Source of the DNA: Nostoc sp. NMS7
Lineage (GTDB): Bacteria; Cyanobacteriota; Cyanobacteriia; Cyanobacteriales; Nostocaceae
Length of the DNA: 40,841 nucleotides
Reading direction: 5' to 3'
Assembly (NCBI RefSeq): GCF_017115085.1
Contig: NZ_JABXKJ010000084.1
Span: forward strand, 1 to 40,841
The first letter of the stretch is position 1, and every line of letters begins with the position of its first letter. Position numbers and translations under genes: made by a program. Positions 7,931-15,878 of this stretch are shown one piece after another. The notes beneath the pieces were generated by a model. It had not been told where the DNA came from. It was given only the letters and a program-made list of their open reading frames with translations, and did no database searches.

Positions 7931-8890
7931 ATGAAGAAAGCTCTCATTTGTGGAATATCCGGTCAGGATGGAGCTTACCTGGCACAGTTACTTCTTAATC
8001 AAGGTTATAGCGTTTGTGGTAGTTCACGAGATGCCCAGATTTCCTCTTTCCAAAATTTGGTTAACTTAGCTATCCGTGACCAAGTGAAGTTAGAGTCAAT
8101 GGCTCTGAATGACTTTCGCAGTGTATTGCAAGTGCTGACAAAAATCCAGCCAGATGAAATCTACAATTTGGCAGGACAAAGTTCAGTTGGTTTGTCTTTT
8201 GAACAACCAGTAGAAACTTTAGAAAGTATCACTACTGGGACTCTGAATTTATTAGAAGCTATTCGCTTTTTAGGTGTGCCAATCAAACTCTATAATGCTG
8301 GTTCTAGTGAATGTTTTGGGGATACTGGCCAAACTGCTGCTAATGAAACAACGCCATTCCGCCCCAGAAGCCCTTATGCTGTGGCTAAAGCTGCTGCTTT
8401 TTGGGAAGTTGCTAACTACCGGGAAGCTTATGGTTTGTTTGCCTGTTCTGGGATTCTATTTAATCATGAATCTCCCTTGCGACCAGAAAGATTTGTGACT
8501 CAAAAGATTGTTGCGGCTGCTTGTCGCATTGCTGAAGGTAGCACTGAGCAGCTTTATTTAGGAAATATGCAAATTCAGCGTGACTGGGGTTGGGCACCGG
8601 AATATGTAGAAGCGATGTATTTGATGCTGAAACAGTCACAGCCGGATGATTATGTAATTGCTACGGGAGAGAGCAGTTCATTAGAGGAATTTGTCGCAGC
8701 AGCATTTGCATCTGTGAATTTAGATTGGCGTAACCATGTTGTGATCGATAATAGCCTGCTGCGACCTACAGATTTAGCAGTGGGTAGAGGTAATCCAGTT
8801 AAGGCGAAGGACAAGCTGGGATGGCAGGCAAAATACAAGATGAAGCAGGTGGTGCAAATGATGGTGGAGGCTAAACGATCGCAATCCTAA
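7931..8890 (+). CDS. gmd: GDP-mannose 4,6-dehydratase
   Basis: This 319-residue extended SDR would convert GDP-D-mannose to GDP-4-keto-6-deoxymannose, the precursor of GDP-fucose, GDP-rhamnose and related sugars. The N-terminal NADP-binding motif is GISGQDG at residues 8-14. The catalytic region reads NAGSSECFG near 121-129, with YAVAK near 147-151 and the substrate segment FNHESPLRPERFVTQK. IQRDWGWAPEYVEAM is characteristic of Gmd. It is shorter than the E. coli enzyme (373) but normal for the short bacterial class. The SDR at 13560 is a candidate next step. Confidence 0.93.
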   Translation: MKKALICGISGQDGAYLAQLLLNQGYSVCGSSRDAQISSFQNLVNLAIRDQVKLESMALNDFRSVLQVLTKIQPDEIYNLAGQSSVGLSFEQPVETLESITTGTLNLLEAIRFLGVPIKLYNAGSSECFGDTGQTAANETTPFRPRSPYAVAKAAAFWEVANYREAYGLFACSGILFNHESPLRPERFVTQKIVAAACRIAEGSTEQLYLGNMQIQRDWGWAPEYVEAMYLMLKQSQPDDYVIATGESSSLEEFVAAAFASVNLDWRNHVVIDNSLLRPTDLAVGRGNPVKAKDKLGWQAKYKMKQVVQMMVEAKRSQS

Positions 8891-8995
8891 ATCATTCATA
8901 AATGCGAAGGAGCTTCCCGAAGGGTAGCAATGAGTGCGATCGCTTTGTCGTTCCTCATCGCTGCGGACTTATACCTACTGATAATTGAAAAGCTA

Positions 8996-10261
8996 ATGTC
9001 TGACACTGTTATTCAAGTTGAAAATTTAGGTAAAAAATATATTATTGGGCATCAACAGCAAGAACGTTACACTGCACTGCGCGATGTGATTGCTAATAAA
9101 GTTAAGTCCTTTGGTAATCTAATCCAAAATCCAAAATCCAAAATCCAAAATTCTCAGGAGGAGTTTTGGGCGCTGAAAGATGTATCGTTTGAGATTAAAC
9201 AGGGTGACAGAGTTGGAATTATTGGGCGCAATGGTGCGGGAAAATCTACACTATTAAAAATTCTCAGCCGGATTACTGAACCGACAACAGGAAGCATCAA
9301 AATTAAGGGAAGAGTTGCTAGTTTGTTGGAGGTGGGTACAGGCTTTCATCCAGAGTTGACTGGTAGAGAGAATATCTATCTTAATGGTGCAATTCTGGGG
9401 ATGGGCAAGGTAGATATTAAGCGCAAGTTTGATGAGATTGTGGCGTTTGCTGAGGTAGAAAAGTTTTTAGATACGCCAGTTAAGCGGTATTCATCGGGTA
9501 TGTATGTGCGGTTGGCGTTTGCGGTGGCGGCGCATTTAGAACCGGAAATTTTGATTGTGGATGAAGTGTTAGCGGTGGGGGATGCAGCGTTTCAGAAGAA
9601 GTGTTTGGGGAAGATGGAGGATGTAGGAAAGGAAGGACGTACAGTTATTTTTGTTAGCCACAACATGGCTACAGTGACAACCCTGTGTCAGAGAGCTATT
9701 TGGCTAGTTAATGGTCAGGTTAATTTAGATGGGAATGTAGAGCAGATAACCAGTAAGTATTTAACCTATGGTGTCGAGCATTCTGGAGAGGTAATTCTTA
9801 CAAAGCAATCTCAAAATCAACGATTTTCGTTTAAGCGAGTTTCTTTTCTAAATACAGAAGGAAATGTCAATTACGTTTTTGATGTACGAGATCCAATTAA
9901 AATTAGCCTTGAGTATGAAGTTACACAAAATTTTAATGGTTTAGAAGTTACTTTTAAAGTGATTAACTCTTCTGGAATTCCCATTTTTACTATTGATAGG
10001 TCATTTCATTTGTCTTCTGAGCTTGTGATAGGAAGTTACCTAGCAGAGATTGAGATTCCTTCTCTATTCCTAGCACCTGGCTCTTATAGTATTGATGTAG
10101 CAGCGCATATTCCAAACGTTGAAATTTTATCTCTTTATCAGTCTCTTATGAGTTTTGAGGTTGAAGAAACGGGCAGCCGTATGGCTCGGTACAAAGGTTT
10201 CGCTATTGGAGTAGTACTTGTCGATTTTCCTTGGAAAGAATTAGCTGTAAATTTTAAATAA
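8996..10261 (+). CDS. wzt: Polysaccharide ABC exporter ATPase (Wzt) with C-terminal binding domain
   Basis: This 421-residue ATPase partners Wzm. Walker A GIIGRNGAGKST is at about 74-85, the signature YSSGMYVRLAFA near 165, Walker B EILIVDEVLAVGD near 183, and the switch histidine in VSHNM near 220. Residues from about 272 form a separate beta-rich domain (KRVSFLNTEGNV to the final FPWKEL) like the Wzt-C domain that binds the finished O-antigen end. A longer frame opens at 8930, but ATG 8996 starts the family-like MSDTVIQVENLGKKY. Codons 42-51 are made of a heptamer repeat. A decayed copy of the C-terminal domain lies at 12162-12425. Confidence 0.93.
   Translation: MSDTVIQVENLGKKYIIGHQQQERYTALRDVIANKVKSFGNLIQNPKSKIQNSQEEFWALKDVSFEIKQGDRVGIIGRNGAGKSTLLKILSRITEPTTGSIKIKGRVASLLEVGTGFHPELTGRENIYLNGAILGMGKVDIKRKFDEIVAFAEVEKFLDTPVKRYSSGMYVRLAFAVAAHLEPEILIVDEVLAVGDAAFQKKCLGKMEDVGKEGRTVIFVSHNMATVTTLCQRAIWLVNGQVNLDGNVEQITSKYLTYGVEHSGEVILTKQSQNQRFSFKRVSFLNTEGNVNYVFDVRDPIKISLEYEVTQNFNGLEVTFKVINSSGIPIFTIDRSFHLSSELVIGSYLAEIEIPSLFLAPGSYSIDVAAHIPNVEILSLYQSLMSFEVEETGSRMARYKGFAIGVVLVDFPWKELAVNFK
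9121..9148. repeat. STRR-type heptamer repeat inside wzt
   Basis: Four exact copies of AATCCAA run in tandem from 9121 to 9148, with a degenerate fifth unit after them. Short tandemly repeated heptamers are a known cyanobacterial repeat class and are usually intergenic. Here the array is in frame and encodes LIQNPKSKIQNSQEE, ahead of the ATP-binding core. Confidence 0.85.
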
Positions 10262-10270
10262 AGCATAGCT

Positions 10271-11173
10271 ATGAATATTTTGACTAAAATTAAAGAAAGA
10301 TTTAATTTACTACATCATATATTTAATCAGGTTATCTCGATTCAAAGTAGGCTTGTAAAAGTTCAAGAAGCTTTAGGTAGGATTGAATCTCGACAATTAC
10401 AATCTCTAGATAAATTTGAATTGAAAGACAATGAATTTCGAGTATTTTCACAATGGGGAGAAGATGGCATTCTTCAGATGCTTTTAAGACATATTGAGAT
10501 ACCTAATAAGATATTTATCGAATTTGGAGTTGAGAATTATATCGAATCTAATACAAGATTTCTGCTAGTAAAAGAAAATTGGGCAGGCTTGGTTATTGAT
10601 GGAAGTACTGAAAATATTAGCTATATCAAGAAAGATTCGATATATTGGCAGCATAATTTAAAAGCTGTTCAAGCCTTTATTGATAAAGATAATATTAATA
10701 AACTCATCGCGGAAAATGGCATAAAAGGAGAAATAGGAATTCTGTCTATTGATATAGATGGAAATGATTACTGGATTTGGCAGTCAATTAATGTAATTAA
10801 TCCTGCCATCGTTGTTACTGAATACAACTTTATATTTGGCAAGGATAAATCTGTAACTATACCTTATAATGATAAATTTGTGCGTACACAAGCTCATTAT
10901 TCTAGTATTTATTTTGGGGCATCACTTAAAGCACTCTACTTACTAGCACAAAAGAAAGGTTATGCATTTGTTGGATGTAACACTGCTGGGAATAACGCTT
11001 TCTTTGTGCGTAAAGACTTAATGTCAGATTGTATTAAAGAATTGAGTTTAGAAGAAGGCTATGTTGCAGGTCAATTCAGAGAATCTCGTGATGAAGACGG
11101 AAACCTTAATTTTCTTTCTCTTCAAGAAAAACAACAACTGCTTACTTCACTACCCCTTATAGAGGTTAATTAA
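10271..11173 (+). CDS. FkbM-like / SAM-fold protein of polysaccharide loci
   Basis: This 300-residue protein begins 10 bases after wzt. An N-terminal helical segment (residues 1-50, ending VQEALGRIESR) precedes an alpha/beta domain. QWGEDGILQMLLRHI near 62-76 is followed by FIEFGVENYIESNTRFLL and GLVIDGS, which resemble methyltransferase motifs I and II. LSIDIDGNDYWIW near 158 resembles the KIDVEGAE strand of FkbM enzymes. A sugar O-methyltransferase role is therefore plausible, but the glycine-rich SAM loop is not classical. Its N and C termini are duplicated in the broken copy at 13275-13563. Confidence 0.65.
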   Translation: MNILTKIKERFNLLHHIFNQVISIQSRLVKVQEALGRIESRQLQSLDKFELKDNEFRVFSQWGEDGILQMLLRHIEIPNKIFIEFGVENYIESNTRFLLVKENWAGLVIDGSTENISYIKKDSIYWQHNLKAVQAFIDKDNINKLIAENGIKGEIGILSIDIDGNDYWIWQSINVINPAIVVTEYNFIFGKDKSVTIPYNDKFVRTQAHYSSIYFGASLKALYLLAQKKGYAFVGCNTAGNNAFFVRKDLMSDCIKELSLEEGYVAGQFRESRDEDGNLNFLSLQEKQQLLTSLPLIEVN

Positions 11174-11254
11174 AAATGCTCAAAAAGCTTCTCTTCAGAA
11201 ACAGGTTTATTGGCAAAAAATATCTAATTTACATCCCTTGTAATTGAAGTAATT

Positions 11255-12103
11255 ATGCTTATGCACACGTATGAAGAATCTGTGAACTGGATGCGGAGTC
11301 AAGCAGAATATGCTGAGTTGGTTAAACTCTGCTACCTTGATGTAGACAATCTCATATCCGCACAGCGTTTTGCATCTAGTGATGAATTTACAGAGGTGAA
11401 AAATACCTTACAACTAAGTAATTCATCCAAGAAATTTAAAATACTCGATCTAGGTTGTGGAAATGGAATTGCTTCTTTTGCCTTTGCTTCCATAGGGCAT
11501 GATGTTGTTGCTGTAGATCCTGACAACAGCGAAGATGTAGGTCTTAGAGCTACCGAAAGACTAGGTTCTGTAGTTCAAAGTGGATCTATCTCGACTGTTC
11601 AAGCCTTTTCTGAAGCTTTACCATTTCCAGACTCAACATTTGATATTGTCTATGCTCGTCAAGCACTCCATCACTTCTCTGATTTGTATGAAGGGCTGGC
11701 TGAATGTTCGAGAGTACTGCAATCCAATGGCATCCTTTTCGCAACTAGAGAGCATGTTATTACTGATGAAAAACAACTTCAAGAATTCTTAGGAAATCAC
11801 ATTTTACATAAGCTACATGGAGGCGAAAATGCACATACTTTACAAAATTATATTTCAGCAATGCAAAAAGCTCCTTTTAAGAATATAAGAACTTTTGCTC
11901 CTTTCGATAATATTGTCAATCACTTCCCCACATCTAATGCTGATGTGAGAAGTTGGCTATACAAGTCATTAGAAAAAAAGCTAGGAGTAATAGTTGCGTC
12001 AATTTTGATAAAAGTTCCAACTGTTCAAAGATTTTACAGACAGAAACTTTCTCATGGCTGCGATTTTCCGGGTAGGTTATATTCTTTCCTATGTAATAAG
12101 TAA
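11255..12103 (+). CDS. Class I SAM-dependent methyltransferase
   Basis: The 282-residue protein has a Methyltransf_11-type core. Motif I is ILDLGCGNGIASFAF near residues 68-80, the ribose-binding acid is in VVAVDPDNSED, and DIVYARQALHHFSD is followed by LAECSRVLQSNGILFATREH. A C-terminal segment rich in aromatic and basic residues follows. It probably methylates a sugar of the polymer or a lipid-linked intermediate. A second in-frame ATG lies two codons after the chosen start, and neither has a strong ribosome site. It lies between the FkbM-like gene and the wzt fragment. Confidence 0.85.
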   Translation: MLMHTYEESVNWMRSQAEYAELVKLCYLDVDNLISAQRFASSDEFTEVKNTLQLSNSSKKFKILDLGCGNGIASFAFASIGHDVVAVDPDNSEDVGLRATERLGSVVQSGSISTVQAFSEALPFPDSTFDIVYARQALHHFSDLYEGLAECSRVLQSNGILFATREHVITDEKQLQEFLGNHILHKLHGGENAHTLQNYISAMQKAPFKNIRTFAPFDNIVNHFPTSNADVRSWLYKSLEKKLGVIVASILIKVPTVQRFYRQKLSHGCDFPGRLYSFLCNK

Positions 12104-12161
12104 AAAATCTAACAATGCGTATTTTAAATAGTTAACAGATTTATGCAATACAAACTGCTAG

Positions 12162-12425
12162 CAGTATCAATATCAAACAACTGAAGTTAGAGAAGGTACT
12201 TGTATTGCGGAAATTGAATTTCCAGGTACATTACTTGTATCTGATACTTATAGTGTTGATACTGGCGCACATATTCCAAAGGTTGAAGTTTTATCACATT
12301 ATTCTTCTTTAATTAGTTTTGAAATAGAAGAAACAGGAAGTGATCTGACTATATATAGTGGTGCTGCTTTTGGAGTTATACTAGTGAATTTTCCCTGGAA
12401 GGAAGTTTGCCCAGCAGTAAATTAA
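12162..12425 (+). pseudogene. Orphan fragment of a Wzt C-terminal polysaccharide-binding domain
   Basis: The frame read from 12162 to the TAA at 12423-12425 gives about 87 codons with no usable start, preceded by an in-frame TAG at 12159. It parallels the end of the intact Wzt: IAEIEFPGTLLVSDTYSVD against LAEIEIPSLFLAPGSYSID, then AHIPKVEVLSHYSSLISFEI, EETGS, and a closing GVILVNFPWKE against GVVLVDFPWKE. The ATPase domain and the first half of the binding domain are missing. The divergence implies a second wzt allele rather than a recent copy of the neighbour. It ends 26 bases before the next methyltransferase gene. Confidence 0.88.
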
Positions 12426-12451
12426 TAATTATTTCTAAGGTAACTATTTGT

Positions 12452-13258
12452 ATGAATAACATTGTTAAACAATTTTGCCCTCCTATTCTTTGGAATTTCT
12501 TAGCATACTTGAAAGCTTCTAGAGCTTCGTTTAATTCGCCCAAAAACTCTTTGTTATTATCTCCTACAAGTCTTAATACTGATCATCAAGACTTGGATAT
12601 GTACTGGAATACTGAGATGGCAAACATCCTTGAAACATGGGGTGAGGGCAATGTTTGGTCTGAAATTCAGTTTCTTATGGCAACTTGTGAGGGCAGAGTT
12701 TTAGATATCGCTTGTGGTACAGGTAAAACTATAGAAATTATTTCTAAATTTCCAAATATTGAAGTGTATGGAATTGATATATCTGATTTTGTCATTAGTA
12801 AAGCTATAGAACGTGGTATATCAAGCAATCATCTCAAAGTAGGTAATACTACTAGCACAAATTACTCTGATAATTTCTTTAAATATTCTTATTCAATAGG
12901 TTCTTTAGAACATTTCACCAATACAGGAATTTCAGAATTTATTTCCGAATCTTATAGGGTTACAGAAATTGCATCTTTTCATATGCTTCCAGTATCAAGA
13001 AGTGGGAAAGATGAGGGATGGATAAAAAGATTACAGAGCTATCATAACAACTCGGTAGATTGGTGGCTGGACAAGTTTTATTTGTCATACCCAAATGTGT
13101 ATGTGATTGATTCCTACTGGAATGATGATATTTCTGTAGGAAAATGGTTTATTTGTTGTAAAAATGAAGCCAAAGTTAATAAAAATGAAATTCCAATTGA
13201 AGAAGATAATAGTACTTACGCATTGACGGAAAATACCAAATCATTAAATCTATTTTGA
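12452..13258 (+). CDS. Class I SAM-dependent methyltransferase
   Basis: The 268-residue protein carries motif I VLDIACGTGKTIEII near residue 85, then the acidic VYGIDISDFV, a later YSIGSLEHFTNTG, and a C-terminal region with HMLPVSRSG and WWLDKFY. ATG 12452 is preferred over an upstream TTG at 12407 because the latter lies within the wzt fragment; AAGG lies upstream of the ATG. The likely role is methylation of a glycan intermediate. It is bracketed by remnants of a second wzt and of a second FkbM-like gene, so it probably came in with them. Base composition is very AT-rich. Confidence 0.8.
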   Translation: MNNIVKQFCPPILWNFLAYLKASRASFNSPKNSLLLSPTSLNTDHQDLDMYWNTEMANILETWGEGNVWSEIQFLMATCEGRVLDIACGTGKTIEIISKFPNIEVYGIDISDFVISKAIERGISSNHLKVGNTTSTNYSDNFFKYSYSIGSLEHFTNTGISEFISESYRVTEIASFHMLPVSRSGKDEGWIKRLQSYHNNSVDWWLDKFYLSYPNVYVIDSYWNDDISVGKWFICCKNEAKVNKNEIPIEEDNSTYALTENTKSLNLF

Positions 13259-13274
13259 ACTAATTTTAAAAGCC

Positions 13275-13563
13275 ATGAATATTATCAATACGCTACGATT
13301 CAAGTTTCATCAATTAAATAATATTGAGAATCAGCAAAATAAATTAAGATTAACTATGCATAAACTTCAAGAAGCTCTAGGAAGAATTGAAAATAGACAC
13401 TTACAAAATTTTGATTTTGACAGCAAAAATATTAACCCAAGTTGCTGGATATGTAGTAGGTCAGTTTCGAGAGTTGCGGGATGAGAAAGGGAATCTTCTT
13501 TATCCATCATTAGAGGAAGAGCAAAAAATTCTTTATTCTTTGCCATTAGTGGAGATTGAGTGA
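13275..13563 (+). pseudogene. Internally deleted paralogue of the FkbM-like protein
   Basis: The first 50 codons (from ATG 13275, through KLQEALGRIENRHLQ) match the N terminus of the protein at 10271. About 13426-13563, in a different frame, matches its C terminus: AGYVVGQFRELRDEKGNL, then YSLPLVEIE and a TGA at 13561-13563. About 210 central residues, including all the putative catalytic strands, are missing at a junction near 13415-13430. The remaining short frame could encode at most a 69-residue chimera. The TGA overlaps the GTG start of the next gene. Confidence 0.88.
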
Positions 13564-14495
13564 GTAAAATTCATAAATTAGCTCTAATTACAGGTGTCAC
13601 TGGTTTTCTTGGCCGGTATATTGCCCGTTATTTCTCAGAGCAAGGCTGGTCTGTCATTGGGATTGGCACTTCTCCTCCAGAGAATGCACCTTTAGCCAAT
13701 TTGACAAAATATTATTGTCTTAAATTACCAAATTCAGATTTACATGAAATACTCCAGGAACGTTCTCCCTCAATTTGTATTCATTGTGCTGGTAGGGCTT
13801 CTGTAGGCTTATCTGTCTCTGAACCAGCATCAGACTTTTATACAAACTCAATAGTTACCTTTGAACTCCTTAATGCACTGCGTATTAATTCTCCCAAATG
13901 TAAATTTATCTTTCTCTCTAGCGCAGCAGTTTACGGGAATCCTGAGTCATTCCCTGTGAGGGAAACACAAACAGTCGCTCCTATTTCACCTTATGGCTTT
14001 CATAAACTGATGTGTGAGCAACTGTGCCTAGAATTCACAAAAATTTATGGTTTACCAACAGCCAGTTTGAGAATTTTCTCTGCTTATGGCCCTGGATTAC
14101 GTCGTCAGGTTCTCTGGGATATTTGCCAAAAAGCAATTACTCAAAGTTCTTTATTATTGCAAGGTACAGGTCAAGAAAGCCGTGATTTTATCCATGCTTT
14201 AGATATTGCTAGAGCATTAAGCGTAGTTGTCGAATCTGCACCAATGGAAGGGGAAATATATAATCTAGGCACAGGTAGAGAGGTAACAATTTCTGAACTA
14301 GCAACGATGGTGCTTGAGTCACTAGAGCAAAATTGTCAGATGCAATTTGATGGTGTTGTCCCCACAGGTAATCCTCTCAATTGGCAAGCGGATATTTCTA
14401 AGCTGAAATCGATAGGCTTTACTCCAACTGTTGAGTTAGAACGGGGAGTTAAGACTTTTGTCAACTGGTGTCGTGCTGAACTGGTAGGTGTATGA
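13560..14495 (+). CDS. NAD(P)-dependent sugar-nucleotide epimerase/dehydratase/reductase (extended SDR)
   Basis: The 311-residue protein has the Rossmann motif GVTGFLG near residues 12-18, FLSSAAVYG near 117, catalytic YGFHK near 147-151 and the substrate-binding RIFSAYGPGLR. FIHALDIARAL and YNLGTGREVTI are typical of the extended family. With gmd upstream, reduction of GDP-4-keto-6-deoxymannose to GDP-rhamnose (Rmd-like) is an attractive role, but a 4-epimerase is equally compatible. The start is GTG at 13560, overlapping the preceding TGA. It overlaps the next gene by four bases (ATGA), so the two are translationally coupled. Confidence 0.85.
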   Translation: MSKIHKLALITGVTGFLGRYIARYFSEQGWSVIGIGTSPPENAPLANLTKYYCLKLPNSDLHEILQERSPSICIHCAGRASVGLSVSEPASDFYTNSIVTFELLNALRINSPKCKFIFLSSAAVYGNPESFPVRETQTVAPISPYGFHKLMCEQLCLEFTKIYGLPTASLRIFSAYGPGLRRQVLWDICQKAITQSSLLLQGTGQESRDFIHALDIARALSVVVESAPMEGEIYNLGTGREVTISELATMVLESLEQNCQMQFDGVVPTGNPLNWQADISKLKSIGFTPTVELERGVKTFVNWCRAELVGV

Positions 14496-15691
14496 ATCAA
14501 CCTCTACGAATTGGTTTGATAATGCAAGGGGGACGTGGTTGGATAGGTGGTACTGAGTATATCAAAAATCTGATCTTGGCATTATCTAGTCTTCCTGATG
14601 AAGAACGTTCAACCTTTGAAATTTGCCTACTATATTATGGGCAATCTTTTGAGCCTGATATTCAAAATCAATTAAACCCTTATTTAAATGGTACTTACAA
14701 CTTAGAAACAGAATTAGGTTATTTTACATTTATCAACCGCTTGAAATGGAAGGTCAAGAGGGTATTTTTTAAACAATCAGATCCTCGATTATCACATTTT
14801 TTGATAAAAAATAAATTGAATTTTATTTATCCTTATTTAGTCCCTGATGCTGAAAATGCCTCTTATCAAGGATGTCCTTGGATTTACGACTTCCAACACA
14901 AGTATTTACCTCATTTATTTACACAGCCTGATATTGATGAACGTGATAGAGGATTTGCTAAAATAGCCAATTCAAGTTCAAGAGTTGTATTAAGTAGCAA
15001 AACAGCAGCAGCAGACTTTAAAAAGTTTTTTCCAAATTCAGAATGTCAAACAGAAGTATTACAATTTAGAACTTCCTTACCTTCAATTTGGTATGAATTG
15101 AATTCGGTTAATTTGCAGAGTAAATACCATCTCCCTGATAGATTTTTCATAATTAGCAATCAATTTTGGCAGCATAAAAATCATTTGATTGTCTTAGAAG
15201 CTCTAAAAATACTAAAAGCCAGTTCTATCTATCCAATAGTTGTATTTACAGGTCATATTTATGATTATCGCAAGCCTGATTACATAGATACTATTTTACA
15301 AACTATTCATACTTGTGGTTTAGTAAACCAAGTTTATCTACTAGGTCTAATTCCAAGAATTGACCAAATTCAACTTATGCGTCGTTCGCTTGCTGTGATT
15401 CAGCCTTCTCTATTTGAAGGTTGGAGTACGGTTGTAGAAGATGCTCGTTGTCTTGGCAAGAAAATGATTCTCTCAGATTTTCCAGTTCACTTAGAGCAAG
15501 ACCCACCAGGAAGTGCATTTTTTGATCGACACTCCCCTCAGCAACTAGCAGATTTAATTGCTGAATGGTGGGAAAAACTCAAACCTGGATCTAATTATGA
15601 GGAAGAAATCTTAGCTCAGGCAAGAAATAGGGAAGAAGTTAAAGCATTTGGATACCGTTTTTTGGAAATTGCTAGAACTAAAGCTTTCTAG
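14492..15691 (+). CDS. Glycosyltransferase family 4
   Basis: A 399-residue GT-B enzyme. The acceptor-domain loop reads GGRGWIGGTEYIKNLILAL. The donor half carries QFWQHKNHLIVLEALKIL near residue 225 and, near 305, FEGWSTVVEDARCLGKKMI, the E-x7-E-type segment of GT4 retaining enzymes, here with a substituted second position. The ATG overlaps the stop of the SDR gene (ATGA). It closes the first biosynthetic run; the next genes form an unrelated accessory island. Sugar specificity is not deducible. Confidence 0.87.
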   Translation: MNQPLRIGLIMQGGRGWIGGTEYIKNLILALSSLPDEERSTFEICLLYYGQSFEPDIQNQLNPYLNGTYNLETELGYFTFINRLKWKVKRVFFKQSDPRLSHFLIKNKLNFIYPYLVPDAENASYQGCPWIYDFQHKYLPHLFTQPDIDERDRGFAKIANSSSRVVLSSKTAAADFKKFFPNSECQTEVLQFRTSLPSIWYELNSVNLQSKYHLPDRFFIISNQFWQHKNHLIVLEALKILKASSIYPIVVFTGHIYDYRKPDYIDTILQTIHTCGLVNQVYLLGLIPRIDQIQLMRRSLAVIQPSLFEGWSTVVEDARCLGKKMILSDFPVHLEQDPPGSAFFDRHSPQQLADLIAEWWEKLKPGSNYEEEILAQARNREEVKAFGYRFLEIARTKAF

Positions 15692-15707
15692 CTCAGGCTG
15701 CAAAGGG

Positions 15708-15766
15708 TTTGTGCATCACGAAGTGGATAATTGCGATCGCATGAGTCAAAACTGACGAGCGATCGC
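15708..15766. repeat. Diverged 60-bp dispersed repeat, copy 1
   Basis: This stretch, beginning TTTGTGCATC and ending GAGCGATCGC, is homologous with scattered mismatches to 18816-18875. Both contain GATCGCATGAGT and end on a HIP1 core, so the repeat carries paired HIP1 sites that can fold together. The two copies bracket the Uma2-VapBC-DUF29 island. Confidence 0.7.
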
Positions 15767-15878
15767 AATACTTGGAATGGGGCGATCGCTCTTATAAAAT
15801 ACAAGTAGTAAGCTGCTCGTCGGGAGGCATCAGCAGAAACAGGAATAACTTTAGCCAATTTTGTTGAAAAACGAAGCT

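Noticed and set aside
8930..8995. N-terminal extension of wzt
   Set aside because: Residues before MSDTVIQV are hydrophobic and unlike Wzt, and arise from repeat-like sequence.
11176..11247. 23-codon frame starting MLKKLLFRN between the FkbM-like and methyltransferase genes
   Set aside because: Too short to judge and without a ribosome site; may be a leftover start of a lost gene, but unsupported.
15691..15860. Terminator after the first polysaccharide run
   Set aside because: Stems come from paired HIP1 sites within a dispersed repeat and no T-run follows.
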